Below the pieces are notes generated by a model that worked only from the letters and a program-made list of their open reading frames with translations, was not told the DNA's origin and searched no databases. Positions 47,305-55,846 of a DNA stretch of 64,000 nucleotides are shown here, in pieces. The translations under genes and the position numbers were made by a program. Location: the NCBI RefSeq assembly GCF_003386285.1, contig NZ_QPNC01000001.1, positions 271,958 through 335,957 of the forward strand, read 5' to 3'. This DNA comes from Nocardiopsis sp. FIRDI 009. GTDB lineage: Bacteria > Actinomycetota > Actinomycetes > Streptosporangiales > Streptosporangiaceae. The number at the start of each line of letters is the position of its first letter. Position 1 is the first letter of the stretch.

Positions 47305-48060
47305 ATGAACGACGACACTCCCCGCGGCGGTGGCCCGGTGGTCACGATCTCGGCGACCTTCGGGTCCGGAGGCGGCGTGATCGGCCCCGCCGTCGCCACC
47401 CGACTCCGGGTCCCCTTCCTCGACCGGGCCGTTCCGACCGCGGTGGCGGCCCACATCGGCTGCTCACTGGAGGAGGCCCTGCGCCACGACGGCCGCAGCC
47501 CGGGCGGGCTCGAACGCCTTCTCGCCAGCGCCGCGCGGCTGCCGACGATCACCCTCGGCAGCGTGGACACCGCCCTGAGCGGACCCACCGACACCCAGGG
47601 CCGCCTGCTGTACGACCACGAGTTCGTGGAGGAGACCGAACGCGTCATCGGTGAGGTCGCCCACAGTGGGGGAGTGGTGCTCGGCCGCGCCGCCGCCGTG
47701 GTCCTGGCCGACCACCCCACCGCCCTGCACGTGCGCATCGACGGAGACCGGCGGGCCCGCCTGCGCCGGGCCCGCGAGCTGTGGGAGAGCGGGAACCGCG
47801 ACGAGGTCGGAGGTTACGACTGGTGCGACACCCCGCCCACCCTCCGCCTGCTCGACGACAACGACCGTGCCCGAGCCGCCTACGTCCGCCGCTTCTACCG
47901 CGTCGATCCCGCCTCTTTGGACCTCTACCACCTGTTCCTGGACGGGACGGCGCTGACCATCCCGGCGTGCGTGGACGTCGTGGTCCACGCCGCCCGGGGG
48001 CGAAGATCGGCCGAGGGCGGCACCGGCGACTCCGGCCGGGGTACCGGACCAACCCCGTGA
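47305..48060 (+). CDS. Cytidylate kinase-like family protein
   Basis: 251 residues. N-terminal strand and loop VVTISATFGSGGGVIGPAVATRL replace the usual P-loop (GPxGSGKG) with GSGGG, as in the cytidylate-kinase-like AAA_26 group. VVLGRAAAVVLADHPTALHVRIDGDRRARLRRA and YYRFYRVDP-type YVRRFYRVDPASLDLYHLFLDGT follow the family order. Substrate unknown; true nucleotide kinase activity is uncertain. ATG 47305 leaves the family motif near the start; ATG 47284 is also possible. Confidence 0.8.
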   Translation: MNDDTPRGGGPVVTISATFGSGGGVIGPAVATRLRVPFLDRAVPTAVAAHIGCSLEEALRHDGRSPGGLERLLASAARLPTITLGSVDTALSGPTDTQGRLLYDHEFVEETERVIGEVAHSGGVVLGRAAAVVLADHPTALHVRIDGDRRARLRRARELWESGNRDEVGGYDWCDTPPTLRLLDDNDRARAAYVRRFYRVDPASLDLYHLFLDGTALTIPACVDVVVHAARGRRSAEGGTGDSGRGTGPTP

Positions 48061-48616
48061 GTCGCCTCATCGCCGCACCCCAGTCATGGAAAATTATGCA
48101 GTTTTTTACCAAGGGTCGAATTGTCCCCTCCTGCTGACGATCTGACCTTGACTCGGGTAGGGTGAGGCGACCCGGTCGTGAGTCCGAGCCAGCCCCCTGC
48201 CGTGACTGCGGTCCATCGTGCGGTGCACCATTGAGGAGACAACGCACGCAGCGGACACACAGGAAACCCCACGCTCCGACCGTGCGGACACGCGTGTCGA
48301 AACCGCGCCCGGCGCGGGGACGGCGCGACGCCTCGGACGGACGGATCGCGGGGTTCGGGGCACCGCCCCGACCCCGGGGGCTCCTGTGCCGTAGGTCTCC
48401 GTCGAGGGCGTCCCACCCCGCCACGAAACGTTCGGGCGTGGTGGGTGACGGAGGAGGGGGTGGCGCGCGGCGGGCGTCCGGAGGCCCACGCCTCCGCGAA
48501 ACGGCGCCGGGCGACGGGGACGGGCGGGCCGCCCGGGCGTCGAGGTCGACGCCTCAGGACACCCGTCCGGACACCCCGCGGACGCACGACACCAAGCGAG
48601 AGCCAAGGAGCAACAC
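48061..48616 (+). promoter_or_regulatory. Long leader of the malic enzyme gene
   Basis: 556 bp without a gene. A promoter candidate is CTGACG, 18 bp, TAGGGT (48134-48163), preceded by an AT-rich stretch near 48090-48113 that could act as an UP element. This gives a leader of about 445 nt. I recognise no known riboswitch fold. AAGGAG lies 8-9 nt before the start codon. Confidence 0.45.
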
Positions 48617-50014
48617 GTGGCCAGCCTTCCCAGCGTTTCCTACTCCCTCACCGTCCGGCTCGAACTGGACGCGGGAGGCAGCGCCGTCGGCAGTCTCACC
48701 AACGCCGTCGAGCACGTGGGCGGCATGATCACCGCGCTGGACGTGGCGGCCGCCGGGCACGAGCGCATCCGGATCGACGTCACCTGCGCGGCGCGTGACA
48801 CCGACCACGCCCAGGCGATCGTCGACGCCCTGGGCTCGGTCGAGGGCGTCACCGTCCACAAGGTCAGTGACCGCACCTTCCTGATGCACCTCGGCGGCAA
48901 GATCGAGATGTCCTCCAAGGTGCCGCTGCGCAACCGCGACGAACTGTCCATGGCCTACACCCCCGGCGTCGCCCGCGTCTCCCAGGCCATCGCAGCCAAC
49001 AAGGACGACGCCCGCCGCCTGACCATCAAGCGCAACAGCGTCGCCGTGGTCACCGACGGCTCGGCCGTCCTCGGCCTGGGCAACATCGGCCCCGAGGCCG
49101 CCATGCCGGTCATGGAGGGCAAAGCCGCCCTGTTCAAACGTTTCGCCGACATCGACGCCTGGCCGATCGCCCTGGACACCCAGGACGTCGACGAGATCGT
49201 CCGCACCGTCCAGGTCCTGGCCCCCGGCTTCGGCGGCATCAACCTGGAGGACATCTCCGCCCCCCGCTGCTTCGAGGTCGAGGCCCGCCTGCGCGAGCTG
49301 CTCGACATCCCCGTCTTCCACGACGACCAGCACGGCACCGCCATCGTCGTGCTCGCCGCCCTGCGCAACGCGCTGCGCGTGGTCGGCAAGGAGCTGGGCC
49401 AGGTCCGCATCGCCATGTCGGGGGCGGGCGCGGCCGGTACCGCCATCCTCAAGCTGCTCATGCACGCCGGGGCCAAGGACGTCATCGTCTGCGACGTGCA
49501 CGGCGCCGTGCACGCGGGACGCGAACAGCTCGACGACAACCTGCGCTGGATCGCCGAGCACACCAACCCCGAGGGCTACTCCGGCGACCTCCGGGGCGCC
49601 GTGGCCGGCGCCGACGTCTTCATCGGCGTCTCCGCGCCCAACCTCCTCAGCGGCGACGACATCGCCGAGATGAACGACGGATCGATCATCTTCGCGCTGG
49701 CCAACCCCGACCCCGAGGTCGACCCCGAGGTCGCCCACCTGCACGCGGACGTCGTCGCCACCGGCCGGAGCGACTACCCGAACCAGATCAACAACGTTCT
49801 GGTCTTCCCGGGCTTCTTCCGCGGCCTGCTCGACGCCCAGAGCCACGAGGTCACCTCGGACATGATGGTCGCCGCCGCCGAGGCCCTGGCCGACGTGGTG
49901 ACCGAGGACGAGCTCGGCCCGAACTACATCATCCCCAGCGTCTTCCACTCCGAGCTGTCCACCCACGTGGCCACCGCCGTGCGCGAGGTCGCCCAGCGCG
50001 GCCGGGGGAACTGA
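48617..50014 (+). CDS. Malic enzyme with N-terminal ACT domain
   Basis: Oxidative decarboxylation of malate to pyruvate. 465 residues: ACT domain 1-80 (SLTVRLELDAGGSAVGSLTNAVEHVGGMITALDV), likely for amino-acid or other small-molecule control; malic domain with VPLRNRDELSMAYTPGVARV, SVAVVTDGSAVLGLGNIGPEAAMPVMEGK and EDISAPRCFEVE (metal); NAD(P)-binding loop MSGAGAAGTAI. Nucleotide preference cannot be decided here. GTG start with AAGGAG. No phosphotransacetylase extension. Confidence 0.94.
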   Translation: MASLPSVSYSLTVRLELDAGGSAVGSLTNAVEHVGGMITALDVAAAGHERIRIDVTCAARDTDHAQAIVDALGSVEGVTVHKVSDRTFLMHLGGKIEMSSKVPLRNRDELSMAYTPGVARVSQAIAANKDDARRLTIKRNSVAVVTDGSAVLGLGNIGPEAAMPVMEGKAALFKRFADIDAWPIALDTQDVDEIVRTVQVLAPGFGGINLEDISAPRCFEVEARLRELLDIPVFHDDQHGTAIVVLAALRNALRVVGKELGQVRIAMSGAGAAGTAILKLLMHAGAKDVIVCDVHGAVHAGREQLDDNLRWIAEHTNPEGYSGDLRGAVAGADVFIGVSAPNLLSGDDIAEMNDGSIIFALANPDPEVDPEVAHLHADVVATGRSDYPNQINNVLVFPGFFRGLLDAQSHEVTSDMMVAAAEALADVVTEDELGPNYIIPSVFHSELSTHVATAVREVAQRGRGN

Positions 50015-50101
50015 CCCCGGGACGCGTGTGTCCGAGGGGAGTGGGCGGGTGACCGCCCACCGGACCCCGGACAGGGCCGTGAACCTGGGTAGGGGTGCAG
50101 C

Positions 50102-50683
50102 ATGGACCAGCCAAGACTGACCGGGCGACTTCTGGTGGCCGCCCCTCTCCTCCAGGAGGACTCCTTCCGCCGCTCGGTGGTGTTCGTCGTGGACGACACC
50201 GCCGACGGCACCCTCGGGGTGATCCTCAACCGCCCGCTGGACACCGCCGTCGAGGAGGTCGTCACCCACTGGGGCGCCTACGCGAGCGAGCCCGCGGTGA
50301 TGTTCTCGGGCGGACCCGTCGGCGCGGGCTCGGGGATCGCCCTGGGGGTGGTGGGAAGCCACGACCCGCCCCCGGGCTGGTCCCCACTGGAGGGGCTCGA
50401 CCCGAACCTCGGTCTGGAGGGCGTGGGCGTGGTGGACCTGGACGGGTCGCCGGCCCTGCTGGGCGCGTCCCTGGGCGCGTTCCGGGTCTTCGCCGGTTAC
50501 GCGGGCTGGAGCGCGGGTCAGTTGGCGGGCGAGATCGACGAGGGCGCCTGGTACGTCGTCCCCGCGATCGCCGACGACGTCTTCACCACCGCTCCCGGAC
50601 GGCTGTGGTCGCGCGTGCTGCGGCGACAGGGCGGCGATCTGGCGCTGTTGTCGACCTACCCTGAGGACCCGACGCTGAACTGA
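50102..50683 (+). CDS. UPF0301 (YqgE/AlgH) family protein
   Basis: 193 residues. Typical order: LTGRLLVAAPLLQEDSFRRSVVFVVDDTADGTLGVILNRPL, VMFSGGPVGAGSGIAL, FRVFAGYAGWSAGQLAGEIDEGAWYVVPA, and DVFTTAPGRLWSRVLRRQGG. Widespread cytoplasmic protein of unknown biochemical role. ATG directly after TAGGGGTGCAGC. Confidence 0.92.
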   Translation: MDQPRLTGRLLVAAPLLQEDSFRRSVVFVVDDTADGTLGVILNRPLDTAVEEVVTHWGAYASEPAVMFSGGPVGAGSGIALGVVGSHDPPPGWSPLEGLDPNLGLEGVGVVDLDGSPALLGASLGAFRVFAGYAGWSAGQLAGEIDEGAWYVVPAIADDVFTTAPGRLWSRVLRRQGGDLALLSTYPEDPTLN

Positions 50684-50758
50684 GCGGGGCCGAGCGACCG
50701 CCTCCGGGTGCGCGGCACCCTATACCGTGGAACGCAGACGTGGAAAGGGTGAGGAACG

Positions 50759-51001
50759 ATGCCGATGGATGTCGTGAACAAGGTCCTGCCGGAGAGCGAG
50801 ACCAGGCCGGAGATCTCGCACGACGACGGTGATCGCGAGCGCTTCGCGCACTACGTGCAGAAGGACAAGATCACCGAGAGCGCCGTCACGGGCAACCCGG
50901 TGATCGCCCTGTGCGGCAAGGTGTGGGTCCCCAACCGGGATCCCAAGAAGTTCCCCGTGTGCCCCGAGTGCAAGAAGGCCTATGAGGAGCTGATGAAGTA
51001 G
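50759..51001 (+). CDS. DUF3039 small zinc-ribbon protein
   Basis: 80 residues: GDRERFAHYVQKDKITESAVTGNPVIALCGKVWVPNRDPKKFPVCPECKKAYEELMK. The single Cys in ALCGK and CPEC near the C-terminus make a half-ribbon that could bind zinc. Conserved across actinobacteria without known function. Start ATG with GTGAGGAACG upstream; TATACC at 50721-50726 may be its -10 box. Confidence 0.88.
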   Translation: MPMDVVNKVLPESETRPEISHDDGDRERFAHYVQKDKITESAVTGNPVIALCGKVWVPNRDPKKFPVCPECKKAYEELMK

Positions 51002-51034
51002 GCGCCTCACCGCGCCCGTCTCGTGCTTCGACGG

Positions 51035-51069
51035 GCGGGCCCCGGCAGGGGACGTGTGCCGGGGCCCGC
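51035..51069. terminator. Bidirectional terminator after the DUF3039 gene
   Basis: GCGGGCCCCGGCA (51035-51047) and TGCCGGGGCCCGC (51057-51069), perfect 13-bp stem. Its symmetry suggests a convergent gene once ended just to the right. Confidence 0.85.
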
Positions 51070-51085
51070 TTCGCTGTCGGGGGGA

Positions 51086-51160
51086 TCACTCCTCGTCCTC
51101 GACGGCCGCCTCGGCGGGGGCGCGTCCGCGGGAGGCCGCCACCACCCCACCCGGCACGGC
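51086..51160 (-). pseudogene. Possible C-terminal stub of a lost convergent gene
   Basis: The minus strand reads VAASRGRAPAEAAVEDEE and stops at TGA 51088-51086, 17 bp from the bidirectional terminator. The upstream part is replaced by the start of the broken hmuV. Too short to name; inferred from position and the acidic tail. Confidence 0.3.
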
Positions 51161-51500
51161 CGTGGTCCGGGCGAAGGGGATCACCGTCGTCCGGCGGACT
51201 CGGCTGCTCATGCTCGACGAGCCGACCGTCGCACTCGACATCCGGCACCAGGAACTCGTCCTTTCCGTGGCGCGTGAGCTCGCGGAGGACGGTCGGACCG
51301 TTATCGTGGTCCTGCACGATTTGGGGCTTGCGGCCGCCTACGCCCATCGTGTGGCGGTGCTGTCCGAAGGACGGATCGCCGCACGGGGCACATCCGCGGA
51401 CGTGTTCACCGCGTCGCTCCTCAGCGACGTGTACCAGCACCAAGTCGACGTCCTGCCGCATCCGCGTACCGGGACCCCGCTGGTCGTTCCCCGCAGGTAG
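51150..51500 (+). pseudogene. Internally deleted heme/siderophore ABC ATPase (hmuV-like)
   Basis: An N-terminal strand like AVVRAKGITVVRRTRLL (from about 51160) runs straight into LMLDEPTVALDIRHQELVL (Walker B, D-loop), then VVLHDLGLAAAYAHRVAVLSEGRIAARG (H-loop) and a normal C-terminus. Walker A, Q-loop and signature, about 130-150 residues, are missing without breaking the frame. The product could not bind ATP. No permease or binding-protein genes remain nearby. Confidence 0.8.
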
Positions 51501-51540
51501 GTGTCGGAGCGCCCGAAAGCGTCCACAGGAGTAGGTCCTA

Positions 51541-52353
51541 TTGGTCTCCACAACTGAACGGCACAAGCACGACGACCCCGAGCCCCGCCGCGGGCGGGGC
51601 CGTCGAGGTTCGGGAGGCAGGCGCCGCAGGCCCCGCACCCCCCGGCACACCCCCGGTGACGTCGTGCGCGCCGTGGTCCGGACCATCGGCGAGATCCTGC
51701 TGACCGCCGGTCTGCTCATGCTCTTCTACGCCGCCTACGAGGTCTACGGCGGACAGTGGGAGACCCAGCGTGAGCAGGAGGAGTTGGCGCAGGGGCTGGA
51801 GGAGGTCTGGGCCGCGCAGGAGGAAGAGGCCGCCGAGCCCGGACCGGAGTCCGAACCTCTGCCCGGCAGCGCGGACAGCCGCCTGTACCTGCCCAGCCTC
51901 GACCTGGAGTGGGTCGTGGTCAACGGGACGACGCCGCAGGACATCCTCAACAGCCCCGGCCACTACACCGAGTACGACAGCGAGCCCGGCGAGGCCGGCA
52001 ACTACGCCGTCGCCGCCCACCGCACCCCCGGCCTGTTCTGGGACATCGACCAGCTCGAGGACGGCGACGTCATGGTCCTGGAGGACGCGGACAACTTCTA
52101 CACCTACGAGGTGTTCGAGGAGGAGACGGTGCTGCCCACCGACGTGTGGGTGATCGAGCCGGACCCGTTCGACGACGCCACCGACGAGGCGCCCGAGCGT
52201 TCCCTGATCACGCTCACCACGTGCGCCCCCAAGCTCAACAACACCCATCGGCTGATCGTCTGGGCCGAGCTCACCGAGACCACCCCCAAGTCCGAGGGCA
52301 TGCCGGACTCGATCGCCCACATGGCGCCGGACGCCGACGAGGACGAGGAGTAG
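51541..52353 (+). CDS. Class E sortase
   Basis: Membrane transpeptidase that anchors surface proteins; actinobacterial class E enzymes favour LAxTG signals. 270 residues: basic cytoplasmic tail, one membrane helix (about 47-66, IGEILLTAGLLMLFYAAYEVYG), then the sortase barrel with catalytic H160 (in YAVAAHRTP), C228 (in TLTTCAPK) and a following Arg in NNTHRLIVWAEL. TTG start with ACAGGAG 8 nt upstream. No LAxTG substrate is visible in the window. A small membrane protein gene follows at once. Confidence 0.92.
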   Translation: MVSTTERHKHDDPEPRRGRGRRGSGGRRRRPRTPRHTPGDVVRAVVRTIGEILLTAGLLMLFYAAYEVYGGQWETQREQEELAQGLEEVWAAQEEEAAEPGPESEPLPGSADSRLYLPSLDLEWVVVNGTTPQDILNSPGHYTEYDSEPGEAGNYAVAAHRTPGLFWDIDQLEDGDVMVLEDADNFYTYEVFEEETVLPTDVWVIEPDPFDDATDEAPERSLITLTTCAPKLNNTHRLIVWAELTETTPKSEGMPDSIAHMAPDADEDEE

Positions 52354-52360
52354 GAGCCCG

Positions 52361-52627
52361 ATGTACGGACTGATCTGGCGTGTACTGCCCGGCCCCTGGC
52401 CGTCCAAGCTGATCCTGTCGGTGGGCCTGCTGGTGGGCGCCGCAGCCCTGCTGTGGTTCTTCGCCTTCCCGAAGCTCTCGCCGCACATGCCGTTCAACGA
52501 CGGCGCGGTCGAGGTCCAGGGCGCCGACGCCGTTTCCGGGGGGTCGGGCGCGCTCCCCGGCGGGGAGGCGTCGCCGTCGGCCCCGGAGTCCCCGTCCGAC
52601 GAGGACTCCGCCTCCCCGGCGGAGTGA
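52361..52627 (+). CDS. Small membrane protein downstream of sortase E
   Basis: 88 residues: MYGLIWRVLPGPWPSKLILSV start, one membrane helix (about 16-36), FPKLSPHMPFNDGAVEV just after it, and a Ser/Pro/Glu tail. Similar short proteins follow class E sortases in many actinomycetes; function unknown. The gene starts 7 bp after the sortase stop, so it shares its transcript. Confidence 0.8.
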   Translation: MYGLIWRVLPGPWPSKLILSVGLLVGAAALLWFFAFPKLSPHMPFNDGAVEVQGADAVSGGSGALPGGEASPSAPESPSDEDSASPAE

Positions 52628-52648
52628 CGGCCTCCACGCCGGAGTGAC

Positions 52649-52678
52649 GGTGCCGCGCGCCCGCGTGTGCGCGGCACC
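52649..52678 (+). terminator. Terminator of the sortase operon
   Basis: GGTGCCGCGC (52649-52658) and GCGCGGCACC (52669-52678), perfect stem with a 10-nt loop. Confidence 0.8.
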
Positions 52679-52750
52679 ACTGGAGCGGCTCCCGGACCGG
52701 TCCCCGGGGGCCGCTAACCTCTACCAGGTGACTAACGGGGGACCAGACGC

Positions 52751-54472
52751 ATGACGGTGACGCAGACCACGACGGAGGACCGCCTGAGCGGTCTCCGCGC
52801 CTGGCAGCGGGAGGCGTTCGAGGAGTACTTCCGCCGGGAACCACGCGACTTCCTGGCCGTGGCCACGCCCGGCGCCGGGAAGACCACCTTCGCCCTCACC
52901 CTGGCCAGCGAACTCCTGCGGCGGCACGCGGTCCGCTCGATCACGATCGTGTGCCCGACCGAGCACCTGAAGAAGCAGTGGGCCGAGTCGGCCGCCCGCT
53001 TCGGCATCGCCATCGACCCCGAGTTCCGCAACGGCCAGGGTGCCCTGGGCCGTCAGTACATCGGCGCGGCGGTCACCTACGCGCAGGTCGCCGCGCACCC
53101 GATGCTGCACCGCAACCGCACCGAGGCGCGCAAGACACTCGTCATCTTCGACGAGGTCCACCACGCCGGTGACGCGCTGTCCTGGGGCGACGCGGTTCGG
53201 GAGGCCTTCGACCCCGCCGCCCGCCGCCTCTGCCTGACCGGAACCCCCTTTCGCTCCGACATCAACCCCATCCCGTTCGTGGACTACGTCCAGGACGGGA
53301 ACGGGGTGCGCCGCTGCTCGTGGGACTACAGCTACGGGTACGCCCCGGCCCTGGAGGACGGGGTCGTGCGCCCGGTCATCTTCATGGCCTACTCCGGGGA
53401 GATGCGCTGGCGCACCCGGGCGGGCGACGAACTCGCCGCGCGCCTGGGCGAGCCGCTCACCCAGGACGCGCTCTCCCAGGCATGGCGCGCCGCCCTCGAC
53501 CCCAAGGGCGACTGGATCAAGAAGGTGCTCCAGGCCGCCGACCGCCGACTGACCGAGGTGCGTAAGACCCACCCGGACGCGGGCGGTCTGGTCATCGCCA
53601 GCGACCACGAGAACGCCCGGGCCTACTCGCGCATCCTGCGCCAGATCACCGGCAAGGGCGCGACCGTGGTCCTGTCCGACGACCCGACGGCCTCCAGGAA
53701 GATCTCCCGCTTCGCCGAGGGCGACGACCGGTGGATGGTCGCGGTGCGCATGGTCTCGGAGGGCGTGGACGTGCCGCGCCTCATGGTGGGCGTGTACGCG
53801 ACCTCCACCAGCACCGCCCTGTTCTTCGCCCAGGCCATCGGCCGCTTCGTGCGCGTGCGCAAGCGCGGCGAGGTCGCCTCGGTGTTCCTGCCCTCGGTGC
53901 CCACGCTGCTGGAGTACGCGGGGGAGATGGAGCGTGAGCGCGACCACGTCCTGGACCGGAAGCCCTCGGACGAGGAGTACCCGGAACAGGACCTGATGAA
54001 GGAGGCCAACAAGAAGCGCGACACCCCCGAGGCGGGTGAGGAGCTGCCGTTCGAGACGATGGAGTCGGCGGCGGAGTTCGACCGCGCGCTCTTCGACGGC
54101 ACCGAGTACGGCGGCGTGCCCGGTTCCACCGAGGAGGAGGACTTCCTCGGCCTGCCCGGTCTGCTGGAGCCCGACCAGGTCTCCCAGCTGCTGCGCAAGC
54201 GCAAGGCCGAGCTGAAGGCCAGCGAGCTCAAGGCCGGGCGGAAGGTCGAGAAGGAGCCCGACGAGGGGCCCACCCACGAGGTGGTCGCCAACCTGCGGCG
54301 TGAGCTCAGCGGACTGGTCGGGGCCTGGCACCACCGCACGGGCAAGCCCCACGGGGTCATCCACAACGAGTTGCGCCGGGCCTGCGGCGGTCCGCCCGTG
54401 GCCCAGGCGTCCCCCGCCCAGATCCGTGAGCGGATCGCCAAGATCCGCAGCTGGGCGGTGGGTCGCAAGTAG
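52751..54472 (+). CDS. DEAD/DEAH-box superfamily 2 helicase
   Basis: 573 residues. Motif I ATPGAGKTT (38-46), motif II DEVHH (134-138), motif III LTGTPFRSD, motif VI-like FFAQAIGRFVRVRKRGE. Two RecA domains of the XPB/RAD25-like type, then a charged C-terminal region (400-573) without a recognised nuclease. Widespread in actinobacteria and so probably household rather than a phage-defence module; the neighbours give no defence partner. Start ATG with GGGGGACC 7-9 nt upstream. Confidence 0.88.
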   Translation: MTVTQTTTEDRLSGLRAWQREAFEEYFRREPRDFLAVATPGAGKTTFALTLASELLRRHAVRSITIVCPTEHLKKQWAESAARFGIAIDPEFRNGQGALGRQYIGAAVTYAQVAAHPMLHRNRTEARKTLVIFDEVHHAGDALSWGDAVREAFDPAARRLCLTGTPFRSDINPIPFVDYVQDGNGVRRCSWDYSYGYAPALEDGVVRPVIFMAYSGEMRWRTRAGDELAARLGEPLTQDALSQAWRAALDPKGDWIKKVLQAADRRLTEVRKTHPDAGGLVIASDHENARAYSRILRQITGKGATVVLSDDPTASRKISRFAEGDDRWMVAVRMVSEGVDVPRLMVGVYATSTSTALFFAQAIGRFVRVRKRGEVASVFLPSVPTLLEYAGEMERERDHVLDRKPSDEEYPEQDLMKEANKKRDTPEAGEELPFETMESAAEFDRALFDGTEYGGVPGSTEEEDFLGLPGLLEPDQVSQLLRKRKAELKASELKAGRKVEKEPDEGPTHEVVANLRRELSGLVGAWHHRTGKPHGVIHNELRRACGGPPVAQASPAQIRERIAKIRSWAVGRK

Positions 54473-54535
54473 CGGGGGTGGGCAAACACTTCGCAAGCTC
54501 GCGCACGTCTTATCAACACAGAGTGACTGTTTCGC

Positions 54536-54541
54536 TACAGT
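54536..54541 (+). promoter_or_regulatory. -10 box of a leaderless promoter (M43 protease)
   Basis: TACAGT lies 7 nt before the GTG at 54549; no ribosome-binding site. Confidence 0.5.
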
Positions 54542-54548
54542 CCGTGTG

Positions 54549-55679
54549 GTGATTGGACGAAGCCCCAGCGGTGGCGCAACCGCACTGTGGTCAGGACTGG
54601 TGTTGTGCGGGGTCGCCCTCGCCGGGATCATGGCGGGCACGGCGCACCAACCCGCCGACGCCGGGGTGGACAACGCCGAAACGACGACGGTGGCGGCGGG
54701 GCATCGGCCCGACGCGTGCGTGCCGGCCATCGACGCCCGACTGGCCGACCCGAGCCGGTCCGCCCTCCTGCCCGAGGGCGGCGACGTCTCCCCGGGGCAG
54801 GCGGCCGAGTACGAGCGGCAGTTGCGCGAGGCGCTACGGCCGCTGCGCGGCCAGGAGGTCGAGCCGACCCGGGTCGTCCCGGTGGTGGTGCACGTCATCT
54901 CCGCCTCCGACGGACGCGGCAACGTCGGCGACTGGCAGATCCGACGGCAGATCGACGTGCTCAACCGGGCCTACCGCGGCGGGTACGCCTTCGGCGACGA
55001 GGGCGCCGACACGGGCTTCCGCTTCCGGCTGCGCGAGATCAACCGCACCGTGAACGACGGGTGGTTCCGCGACTTCAACAGCCAGCGCGACCGGATCCGC
55101 GAACGCCTCCACCGGGGCGGCGCCGACACGCTCAACCTCTACACGACCAGACTGGACAGCGGACTGCTCGGATACTCCACCTTCCCGCAGGACCAGAAAT
55201 CCAAGCCCAAGCGGGACGGCGTGGTGATCTCCTACGACACGCTGCCCGGCGGCGACCGGCACCGCTTCAACGAGGGCCACACCGCCACCCACGAGGTCGG
55301 CCACTGGCTGGGGCTCTTCCACACCTTCCAGAACGGCTGCGACGAACCCGGCGACTACGTGGACGACACCCCCTACGAGCGCGAGGCCGCCTCCGGCTGC
55401 CCCCGCGGCCGCGACACCTGCCGCAAGGCCCCGGGCGAGGACCCCATCACGAACTTCATGAACTACTCCGAGGACGCCTGCATGACCCACTTCACGCGGG
55501 ACCAGGGCAAGCGCATGGTCGACCACTGGCGGGCCTTCCGCTCCGGCGCGAACGAGGAGGCGGAGCAGGAGGGGCCCGACCCCCGGCTGGCGGCCGTCGC
55601 CGGGGGCGGGCCGTCCGTGGACGTGCGGACCACCGTGACCCCCGACGGCACGGTCGAGGTCAGGGCGAGCGTCGAGTAG
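54549..55679 (+). CDS. Secreted M43 (pappalysin-like) zinc metalloprotease
   Basis: 376 residues. Short N-terminus, hydrophobic signal segment (LWSGLVLCGVALAGIMAG), then a propeptide-like stretch. Zinc motif HEVGHWLGLFH at 248-258 and Met-turn NFMNYSEDACMTHFTRDQ, with a cysteine pair nearby, define the cytophagalysin/pappalysin M43B type. Exported and probably active on extracellular proteins. GTG 54549 is preferred to the adjacent GTG 54546 because it is 7 nt from TACAGT. Confidence 0.9.
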   Translation: MIGRSPSGGATALWSGLVLCGVALAGIMAGTAHQPADAGVDNAETTTVAAGHRPDACVPAIDARLADPSRSALLPEGGDVSPGQAAEYERQLREALRPLRGQEVEPTRVVPVVVHVISASDGRGNVGDWQIRRQIDVLNRAYRGGYAFGDEGADTGFRFRLREINRTVNDGWFRDFNSQRDRIRERLHRGGADTLNLYTTRLDSGLLGYSTFPQDQKSKPKRDGVVISYDTLPGGDRHRFNEGHTATHEVGHWLGLFHTFQNGCDEPGDYVDDTPYEREAASGCPRGRDTCRKAPGEDPITNFMNYSEDACMTHFTRDQGKRMVDHWRAFRSGANEEAEQEGPDPRLAAVAGGGPSVDVRTTVTPDGTVEVRASVE

Positions 55680-55834
55680 GGGCGTGCGCCGGAGCGGCCC
55701 GGACCGCGGGAAGGCCCCCGCCGGACCGGGCCGCCCGCGGGTGACCGACCCCGACGCGCCCCGGGCACGGCCGCCCCCGCCGCCCGGACGGCCGTCCGCG
55801 GGGTCGTGCAGCCAGCCCGGCCGACACACGCCGA

Positions 55835-55840
55835 TAGGCT
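55835..55840 (+). promoter_or_regulatory. -10 box of a leaderless promoter (trpS)
   Basis: TAGGCT ends 6 nt before the ATG at 55847. Confidence 0.55.
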
Positions 55841-55846
55841 GGGGCC

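Noticed and set aside
48061..48616. c-di-AMP (ydaO) or M-box riboswitch before malic enzyme
   Set aside because: None of the conserved core sequences of these classes is visible.
51054..51500. Functional ABC transporter ATPase
   Set aside because: Walker A and the signature motif are missing.
52751..55679. Helicase plus metalloprotease as a defence module
   Set aside because: The helicase is a widespread actinobacterial type, has no nuclease domain, and the protease has a signal segment and its own promoter.
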